Shown: piece by piece, positions 56,560 to 64,000 of the stretch
How positions within the stretch are numbered: the first letter of the stretch is position 1
How the letters are laid out: each line of letters starts with the position of its first letter
Source: Poa pratensis
Lineage: Eukaryota; Streptophyta; Magnoliopsida; Poales; Poaceae
Direction of reading: 5' to 3'
Length of the DNA stretch: 64,000 bases
Assembly: GCA_947311845.1 (NCBI GenBank)
Contig: CAMZMU010000123.1
Location: 17,908,785 to 17,972,784 of the forward strand
Notes under the pieces: generated by a model
Databases searched by the model: none
Told to the model about the DNA's origin: nothing
The model's input: only the letters and a program-made list of their open reading frames with translations
Translations under genes and position numbers: made by a program

Positions 56560-58503
56560 AACCATTTACCATCAATTGAAGGTTCAAAGAGATTTCTATG
56601 CAGTTATTATAAGATTACTAGATCATGTAGGCACGTGTTGCCGCGCCCGTGTATTACGGCAATAGATTGTTAGGAATTGTTGGAAACTTTTTTGATTTTA
56701 ACATGCTCCGACGTGTTGGTTAACCACGTGCAGGTTCAGCGTGTGAACTAACTCTCCATCCACATTTTTTGGTTAGTTAGTTGAATGATTGTGTTACTCA
56801 CAGTAAAAGGAGAGGGCTAGCAATCGATTTCGCCAGCAGCTCAGGAAAATTCATAGCCGCTGTAGTGTAACATGAGGCATCGAATGTCTGGTTTATTGGC
56901 TGGAGCTGATCCCAGCACACGCAATGCACCAAACACACGGGGGACTGCTTAATTTATCACGTTTTGTCGAATGGATGGATATAACCCCACCGGAACCCAA
57001 GAAAGATCAGAGCATGCTAACTGAATTTTCAACAAAAGAACAAAATTCCAACCTGAACAATTCACCTAAACAGAATGAAACCACAAATATTAAGAACTTG
57101 TACCATGAACAGAACACTATCTGACCTGACCAATTCACCTAAACAGAATGAAACCACAAAGTGACGCAAATACACCAATCAATGAACATAAAGCATTATA
57201 AGCTGAGGAGCTTGCTAACATCAAAATGACAATCACCAGCCAAAGGCCAATGTGGCAGCGTTCTGCAACCGCCACCAACTTCATAGATAAGCTCACCTCG
57301 AAGCTCTACCTAAAATAAGTTTCTCGAACCTCAAATAATATATTTTTTTTTTGAACAACTCAAATAAATATATTTGTCAACACTGTGTGGAGAAAGTTCC
57401 TACTGTTATATTAAAATTCAGATCTGATACAAATTATCCAAGTTGCTTAAAAATGTCAACCAAGCATACCCTCCTTTCTTCTTTGCTTAAAAATGATATT
57501 TGATTAGATAGGGAAAAAATTAAGTGTGTGTGGGAACAACTTCAGTAGCATGCGCTATTGCTTCTTAATTAAGAGGCAAACTTGATCAGTAAATCTGGAT
57601 TAAAAAAAATAGTTGCTACAATTATCTAAGCAAATTAAGCAGTGTTAGAGGAAGGATGAGCTAGTACTGAAGTGAATACATTGCCCATTTGCCCAAACGT
57701 ACAAATCTATATTGTCACTTTTGTCTAAAGCAACAAGGGAGTTCCCAAAATTCCAAAAGTAAAAAATCTTGCTACTGCAAATGCACCATTGCTACATATA
57801 TCCAACGTCACAGGAAGTCTAAGATTTTCTTGATAATCAACTGACCATGAGATAACCTTAGAAAAATAGAAGGTGACACTAATAGCGATGGTTTGGATTA
57901 GCTCATTATTCAGCAAGTGAAATATTCAGATGATTGTGAAGGTACCATAGCTAATATGATCTTCTGGGGATTGAATTCTTGTTTACTGGATATATTTGAA
58001 GATTTACTATGTCAATTTCAGTCCTTGCTGAATTATTCCAATCTCCTGCAAGGAAAATAGAAGTATGATTTACAAAAGTGCCTTTCAGATATGGACCCGG
58101 ACATGAAAGAGGAATAGAGGTACTGGAGTAGTGTAGGGAGGCGATGTGCAGGAGCTCACCAACATCAGCTCTCGAGCACCACATATTTGATCATAGAGGC
58201 AGCTGCAGACATGCAGTCGACTTGATCTGTGCAGCGCCTCCGTCCCCTCCCAACTGAGATCTGCAGGGTAACCGACCAATCAACTCCACAATCAAGAATT
58301 TCAAGGGGTTCGAGGGGTAGAATGTGCAGGGGAGACATGCTGCCGAGATGGACGAGCTCTTGTTTGGTGACCATGCGACCGTATTGCTCCCTAGAACTCG
58401 CAACTTCGATGCTGCTTCCTTCCGTCCTCGGGTCGCCGGCGTTGTACTAAATAAATATAAGTGCAGCAATCTGAAACAATGTAAGCTGAAAATGTCTTTT
58501 TTA
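56560..58503. other. Intergenic, no gene seen
   Basis: AT-rich DNA. 'gaccaattcacctaaacagaatgaaaccacaaa' type words occur twice (about 57054 and 57127), forming a short direct repeat about 73 bp apart. No exon set or element ends are recognised. Confidence 0.4.
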
Positions 58504-58701
58504 GATAAAGAGTGTATATTAATATCGCGGAGATACAAATTACACTCAGCCTCTGCAACAATGCAATAACCAAAGTTATTACGGATGCACAAAGCCGAAA
58601 GACAATAAGAAGAAGAAATAAAAAGAAAAGTCCCGCTACAGAGTTACAGTCATTACAGCAGCCACACAACCACCACCAAGACAACACCTGATGTCCAATT
58701 C
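58504..58701 (-). mobile_element. Truncated copy of the 60953-62207 repeat
   Basis: It is about 90% similar to 60955-61145, from GATAAAGAGTGTATATTAAT to TGATGTCCAATT, and has the same orientation. The match stops abruptly at about 58701, so this is a 5'-truncated copy. No clear target duplication was found. Confidence 0.75.
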
Positions 58702-59355
58702 AACGAACTCACCTGGCCTGAAGCCATTGCAAAAAACTGGAATCAGAAATTCCGCAGACAATAAAATCCGAGCCAATAAAATCCAACCAAACTGGAAGAA
58801 CTCCAGAACCAGGATGAACAGAACCTGCAAAAAAAGGTTTTTGGAAGTTAGATACGGCCACAATTCACACAATGCAAAAGTTAAGAGAATGGTTAATTGG
58901 GAGGACAGATAATCAACCTAGCAGGAGGACATTGGGTGTGGCAGTTCTGCTTGAGTGGGAGTGGTATGGAGAGGATTGAGATAACAGATTTTATAGGAGA
59001 GGAGAGGTACTGTAGTAACGCACAGCAATCACTTGAGGCCGGCGATTTGGCCATGATGGCTGCCATTAGAGGGCTGCACGAACTGAAAATTAAAACAACC
59101 TTCACTGGTGGAAGGCATGAAGAGCAATCACGAGCGACGCATCAGTTCATCGCCATTAATTCGGGAAATTGAGCTCGTTGCGATACCACCCGGTGAGGCC
59201 TGAATCGAAGATTGATGCTAAGGCACGCGTGGGGCTGGTCGCCCGGGCGTGCGGCCGGGCCGCTGGTCGCACTCGCAGTGCATCGAGCACATCGCGTTCG
59301 GCCGGCCCGCAGCGTGCCGTCGCGGTGGATCGATGGGGATTCCGTCCGCGGCAAA
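58702..59355. other. Intergenic, no gene seen
   Basis: A mix of AT-rich sequence and, from about 59170, GC-rich sequence leading into the terminal-repeat element. No known domain is encoded. Confidence 0.35.
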
Positions 59356-59988
59356 TCCTATAGGTCGCCCTATGGCGACGCTCGACGCGCGCGTCGCCTG
59401 AAGGGTGCGCTGATGGTGACGCTGGTGGGCCGGCCCATTAAGATATGCAGCGAGGCCGGAGCTGAGGAAGACGATGTGAGGCGGAGGCGAGGGAGGCGGC
59501 GAGGCTGGAGAAGAAAACGACCGCCGGAGACGAAGCGTACTCGTCGCCGACGGGGACGGCGCGGCTGGCCGCGACGTCGCCGATCAGGCGAGGAATGGGC
59601 CTCACTGTAGCCGGCGACGAAGCGGCTCGCCGTGGCGGCGCAGGTGGAGGTGAGGAATGAACTTAACGCAGGGGGTGGGGGTGCAGCTCGCCAGCAAGAG
59701 GAGTCGGTTAGGGTTTGGGGTGTGGGGGGGGGGGGGATTGGAGGGAGGCCGGGGGCGGCGGTGGACCGGCGGGGGGGCGGTTGGAGGAGGGCGGAACGGT
59801 GAGGCGCCGCGGGAGCGGAGCCAGCCGTGGGTGGCAGCCGCAGGCAGTCTGGCCGGCGCCGGCAGCGGGGGGATTGGTGGCGACCTTCTTCAGCGGGAGG
59901 AAGAAGATGGCGCTGTGGACCGGCCCAGAATCAACTCCTGTAGTAGGCGACGACGCGTCGAACGGTCGCCGTAAGGCGACCTAAAGGA
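59356..59988. mobile_element. MULE-like element with doubly palindromic terminal repeats
   Basis: The ends are inverted repeats of about 43 bp: TCCTATAGGTCGCC inwards from 59356, and TCCTTTAGGTCGCC inwards from 59988 on the minus strand. Each end contains two adjacent palindromes, GTCGCC-3 bases-GGCGAC and CGACGCG/CGCGTCG. The candidate duplication CCGTCCGCGGC (59342-59352) and CCGTCCGCTGC (59990-60000) has one mismatch and is 11 bp, which suits a Mutator-type transposase. The interior is GC-rich, encodes nothing recognisable and may be captured DNA. Confidence 0.6.
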
Positions 59989-60079
59989 CCCGTCCGCTGC
60001 CGTTTCTTCTTCCTCCGCTCTCGTTTATGTGCGTTGACCCCTTTTTTGTTTACAGCGTAAGCCTTAAGTTGCTGGGCCT

Positions 60080-60603
60080 TTGCGCGTTGCCGGCCCAAAT
60101 GAACCACGTGAGGCCGATTTGATGCCCAGAGCAGCGTCCATTAAGGATAATCGGCCCAGTGCGGGATCGCAGGCCAATCGGACGGCCAGAAACGAGGGAA
60201 GAAGGAGATCCGACGGCCGAGATTGCCCAGGTCGTGAGAGTAGCGTGGTTAGCCTCCTAGATGGCGTTTTAATATCCCTAATGAGAAATACACAGGAGGC
60301 GTCAACTGGTACGATTTTGAAAAGGAAAGGAAAACAGGTTATTGTTGAGGCCCTTGTCTCTAGTGATAGAGCACGACCTGTAAAGCCTCCTGATAAACCT
60401 TGAGTACCTCCACCGACTGGGTTTGTGAAGCTAATGATCGATGGATCGTATAAAGATGGAGTAGCTGGAGCAGGTTTGGTATTAAGGGATGATGCAGGCT
60501 CCATTACCTTCTCGGCGTGCAGTTTTTACCCGCACTGTGCGGAAGGCCCTGATGTTGTTATTCAGGAGTTGGAGCGTGAGTCTCTTGTAATCCCTTCTGT
60601 CTA
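60080..60603 (+). pseudogene. RNase H-like (RVT_3) domain, N-terminal half
   Basis: The frame from 60080 runs to a TGA at 60401-60403. It then resumes in the same frame as VPPPTGFVKLMIDGSYKDGV and AGLVLRDDAGSITFSACSFY to a stop at about 60603. FVKL-x-DGS-x-KDG and AG-x-VLRDD are the first strands of the plant RNase H-like domain found in LINEs and stand-alone genes. The C-terminal half is missing here but lies on the opposite strand to the right. Confidence 0.7.
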
Positions 60604-60723
60604 AAAAAGATCCGGTTTTACCAGTAAGAAAAAATGCTACAAAATTTGCCTCCCTAAGATTCCGAACTGATTCCGTGTCGGACTTTTGATTTATTTATTT
60701 TTGACAACTAACCACTTTATTTA

Positions 60724-62345
60724 TCAGATAACAGCAATATCGTTTACAAGTAAAGATGAAATAAAGCCAGGAGCATCTCCTTCCCAGAAGGAAGAAGATC
60801 TAGTGCTATACGCTGATTTGGCTAAACAATCTGCTACAGCATTTGCTTCTCTATTACAGAATTGGTACGTGATTCTTCCAAAATCTTGGACAAGTTGGTG
60901 GCATTCTTCATACACTCCTCTGTCAGTTAAAAAATAACTGGACGCATCATTTTGGATAAAGAGTGTATATTAATATCGCGAAGATACAAATTACACCCAG
61001 CCTCTGCAACAACGTAATAACCAAAACTATTACGGATGCACACAGCCGAAAGACAATAAGAAGAAGAAATAAAAAGAAAAGTCCCGCTACAGAGCAGTCC
61101 TTGCAGCAGCCGCACAACCACCACCAAGACAACACCTGATGTCCAATTCTTCAAAAGCAACGCCTTCAAGAAGAACAGTGCCAGACACAACCAATTAAGG
61201 CCAGACCTTGGGTTTTCACCCTGAAGATAGTCCCCACTCTCGAAACAATGTCTTCAGCAAGACCATTGCCAGGCACAACCAATTAAGGCTAGACCTTGGA
61301 TTTTCACCCTGAAAGGTAGGACTTTGACTTCACCTGTGTTGTCGCCCCCGCTTACATACTGCTTCCACGATTCCTGAAACTCTGAGCCAGTTCCTCATCA
61401 ATGCAAAGGCTCCGAACACCATTGCCAGTCCTGCGATCACAGCTTCCATGACATTCTCCCTCTGGCTTCACCATGGATTTGCCCATGATAGCAACAGAGC
61501 AGAGCTTCGCGCCGCTACCTCCGGCACGACCGAATACCACCCGATCCAGCAGTCTCTAGGCATTAGCCAGTTGGAGATCGCCGGTGGAGCCTTCCGGAAC
61601 CCGTCACTCTGGCCAGATCCAGGAGGTCAGGCGCGAGGCAGCTCTTCGTCTTGGCGCGATTCGAAAACCCTAGGACCACCGCCATTATTCAGGCCGAGCC
61701 CCCACGCAATCGGCCATCCCGGGGTAGACGTGGGATCAACCACATCCAGCCCTGGCAGTCCATCTTCGGCGAAGAAGAAGGCCGCTGCCAACAGTCCGAT
61801 CCTCGTGCCAGCGTTGGCCGATCCCAAAGCCACGTGGTCGACGGACGGTGGCCACCCGACGAGCTCGGCCCGTCTGCCCATTGGGACAGCCAAGGCGCGC
61901 CTCCGCCTGGCGCCGCCGCCGGCCTACGCCGCCGCCATCAACGGCCGATTGGTTGGGCGCCTCCCCATCGGATCGCATCTGGCCGAGGTAGCACTGCCGC
62001 CGCCGCCATGCCACAAGGGCGGAGCCCTGCGACCCATCTGGCGACGGCGGCGGAAGGGATCGACGCGAGAAAGGGGCGGGCTGAAGGTGGCGACGGGGGA
62101 CTCCCCGATGCGGCGCGGCGCCGCCGCACGGGGGAGGTTAGGTCGTGGGGGAGGTTAGATCGTCTGTGTGTCTAGAGTAGATCAGAATCGAACTGTGTGC
62201 GCGACCCACTGGACGCATCATTTAAGGCCTGAATCACAGCATCACAATTTGACTCCACAATAACTCTACGACATCCCAGATGATGTGCCAGAAGAAGTCG
62301 ACTAGTCCACCAATTTAATAGTTTGTTCATAAAAATTCTTACCAC
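60724..62345 (-). pseudogene. RNase H-like domain, C-terminal half, split by a retroposon
   Basis: On the minus strand, 62345-62224 and then 60952-60724 read as one frame when the inserted element is set aside. It gives AHHLGCRRVIVESNCDAVIQ before the insertion and YEECHQLVQDFGRITYQF and NREANAVADCLAKSA after it, ending at TGA 60726-60724. VESNCDAVIQAL and REANAVADCLA are the helix and the catalytic-Asp segment of RVT_3 RNase H. The N-terminal strands are not attached on this strand. Confidence 0.75.
60953..62207 (-). mobile_element. Complete 1.26-kb non-autonomous retroposon with 16-bp target duplication
   Basis: It is flanked by perfect ACTGGACGCATCATTT at 60937-60952 and 62208-62223. On the minus strand it begins at 62207 with a GC-rich 5' region and ends at 60953 with the tail ATATTAATATACACTCTTTA. 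It contains a direct repeat, 'ccaattaaggccagaccttg' at about 61190 and again at about 61279. There is no reverse transcriptase frame. It is probably mobilised by a LINE. Confidence 0.8.
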
Positions 62346-62489
62346 GCTGGTTACCTGTATCTGTTACCATAACGAATGTAAATTACCCATTGTCTCGTTC
62401 AGATAAGTTAGACATAAAGCAGTGATTACACCTGTCCAGTGGATATAATCGAAAGCCTCATCGCCTGAACACACAAGCATGTAGTAAAC

Positions 62490-63844
62490 TCAAGCCTTGA
62501 AGCTCATCTCGAACTCGTCCTCGCCGACCCCGACGAAATGCGACCCCTGGTCGATCACCTTCCTGCCGTCCTCCGCCGCCCTGCTGAAGTGCTTGCAGGG
62601 GCTCACCTCGAACTCCACGTGTGCGGCCTGCGCCGCCCTCAGGTGCACGCTCTGGAACCCGATCAGCTGGCTCGCGGGCCGACCGTCGGTCGCGTTCGGC
62701 CACCGCAAGAACAGCAGCACCGGGTGCCTGCCGTCCATGGGCCCTTCGTTCTGCACCCTCACCATTGCCGGGAACTTGAGCCTGTCGCACGCCTCGGCGC
62801 CGATCTCCTCCACGTCGTAACTCACGGTGCCCGCCGCCGATTCGATCGCCTTGAGGCCGTCGATGCTGGCCATGGATGGTGGCTTCGTGCCCTTGGACAC
62901 GAAGCTGTGGGAGTACTTCGAGTAACTGAGGCCGTAGCCGAAGTTGAACACGGTCTTGCCTTTGTAGAACCGGTAGGTACGCCCAGGGTAGCCCGTGGCA
63001 GGGTCGGCACGCATCCGCATGTCCGTCATCGGCACGGCCGTGAACTCCTTTGGGTACCACGTCACCGGAAGCCTCCCACCGGGGTTGTGCTCGCCGAAGA
63101 GGACTTGGGCTATGGCGATGCCCCCAGCCTGTCCTGGGTACCCAGCCCAGACGATGGCACCAATCTTGGGATTGTTCTTGGCAAACGTCACGTCCACCGG
63201 CCCACCGCAAAGCAGCACCAAGATCACCGGCTTCTTCGCGGCGTCAGCGACGCTGTTGATGAGCTTCTCCTGCATCCCTGGGAGCCCCAGCTCCAGCCGA
63301 TCGACCTCCTCCCTCTCCTGATCCTGATCAAGCCCCATGAACAGCACCACGTAGTCGGCCGAGCTCGCCACGTGCACTGCCTCGCCGATGTTGGACACGT
63401 TGCAGACCGCCGCGTTGCACCCTGCGACGAACCTGGCGTCCTTGACGTACCCCTGCAGTGCCTGGAGCGGCGTGACGGAGATGCACGGCGGGCCGAAGTA
63501 GTTACCGAGCAGCAGCGTCGCGTTGTTGGCGTTGGGCCCGATGACGGCGATGGAGGAGACCTTGGACTTGGACAGGGGCAGGGCGCCGGCGTCGTTCTTC
63601 AGCAGGACAATGCCGTCCTGCGCCGCCTGGAGGGCCAGGTTCTGGTGCTCCTGCTTGCACACCTGGTCGGCGCCGATGTTGCCGTACCGGTTGTACTTGG
63701 GGTCGCCGTTGAAGAGGCCCAGCCTCATCCTGATGGTGAAGAGGTTGTGGAGGGCTCTGTCGATGTCCTGCTCCGTGATCTTCCCTTGCTTGATCGCGGA
63801 GAGGCCGTGCGTCTGCACGTACCCGCCGCAGTTCACGTCCATCC
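62490..63844 (-). CDS. GH3 beta-D-xylosidase / alpha-L-arabinofuranosidase, C-terminal exon (5' end outside window)
   Basis: It releases xylose or arabinose from cell-wall xylans in the apoplast. The visible exon, from an acceptor ending at 63845 to the TGA at 62490, encodes about 451 residues starting GMDVNCGGYVQTHGLSAIKQ. This is the point where plant BXL proteins leave the N-terminal barrel, so the nucleophile and signal peptide lie to the right of the window. Visible parts are the GH3 C-terminal alpha/beta domain (VIGPNANNATLLLGNYFGPP, VLFMGLDQDQEREEVDR, VWAGYPGQAGG, LPVTWYPKEF) and the fibronectin III-like end (HVEFEVSPC, FEMSFKA). The frame is intact. A broken duplicate of its central part lies at 54805-55037. 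The exact substrate specificity cannot be read. Confidence 0.92.
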
Positions 63845-64000
63845 CTGAAAATATTTTTCAGGTTACGGATGTTAATTAAAAAAATTACCTAAGTTTTGAG
63901 CATGGTTCATGTTGTTTTGTGAAGTAAGCCGTTGATTATTATTTTTCTGTTTGCTGGAGCAGTGTCAGGTGCTTGCTGCATTATAATTGGTTTGGTCGAT
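63845..64000 (-). other. Intron of the GH3 gene running off the window
   Basis: An acceptor (TTTTCAG on the minus strand, ending at 63845) begins AT-rich intron sequence that continues past the right edge. Confidence 0.7.

Noticed and set aside
62538..63848. 436-codon plus-strand frame
   Set aside because: It is antisense to the GH3 exon, an effect of GC-rich third positions.

Overview
The window is plant nuclear DNA from a grass, most likely a Pooideae/Triticeae genome. The genes have GT-AG introns and many have GC-rich coding exons. Chloroplast-targeted products are present, and the intergenic space is filled with grass-type retroelements: a SIRE/Maximus-like Copia element, LINE tails, a tRNA-derived SINE and MULE-type elements. 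No bacterial or organellar organisation is seen. The species assignment is inference.

Genes, left to right. (1) A chloroplast-lumen FKBP-type prolyl isomerase, FKBP16-1 (2870-4081, +), with a one-base frameshift in exon 3. (2) A plastid-type 2,3-bisphosphoglycerate-dependent phosphoglycerate mutase (8450-10436, +). (3) An intronless NFXL1-type NF-X1 zinc-finger regulator (16702-20133, -). (4) A plant inositol polyphosphate 5-phosphatase (42607-45119, +), convergent with (5) a Sec14-like CRAL-TRIO lipid-transfer protein (45718-47636, -). (6) A secreted thaumatin-like protein (52180-53053, +). (7) The 3' part of a GH3 beta-xylosidase/arabinofuranosidase (62490-63844, -), whose 5' end lies outside the window. 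They are ordinary independent plant genes and not an operon. The 5-phosphatase and the Sec14 protein both concern phosphoinositides, but their adjacency need not mean anything.

Mobile DNA. 1-2390: two GC-rich LINE-like repeats that share one target motif. 5197-5591: a SINE with perfect 15-bp duplications. 7081-7545: a TGTAC-rich minisatellite upstream of the mutase. 13253-15089: a Pack-MULE carrying a PPR gene fragment. 22486-34817: a complete 12.3-kb Copia element on the minus strand with CATAT target duplications. It has a tRNA-Met primer site, a broken gag-pol, an intact extra ORF that appears to be spliced, and clustered GGCCGGA-ATA-TCCGGCC palindromes in its U3 and around the extra ORF. 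38720-41250: a large decayed inverted repeat of plant-mobile-domain sequences. 51-56 kb: LINE fragments, a fragment of the GH3 gene, a nested MITE and an LTR piece. 58.5-62.3 kb: a repeat family with one complete copy that splits an RNase H domain, plus a MULE-like element with doubly palindromic ends.

The most interesting signals are the Copia palindrome system with its mini-exon ORF3, the TGTAC minisatellite, the doubly palindromic terminal-repeat element, the PMD inverted repeat and the split RNase H region. The Copia coding breaks that I could read are single-base losses, and the two LTRs differ mainly by single-base losses. Consensus error must therefore be considered there, and for the FKBP16-1 frameshift too.
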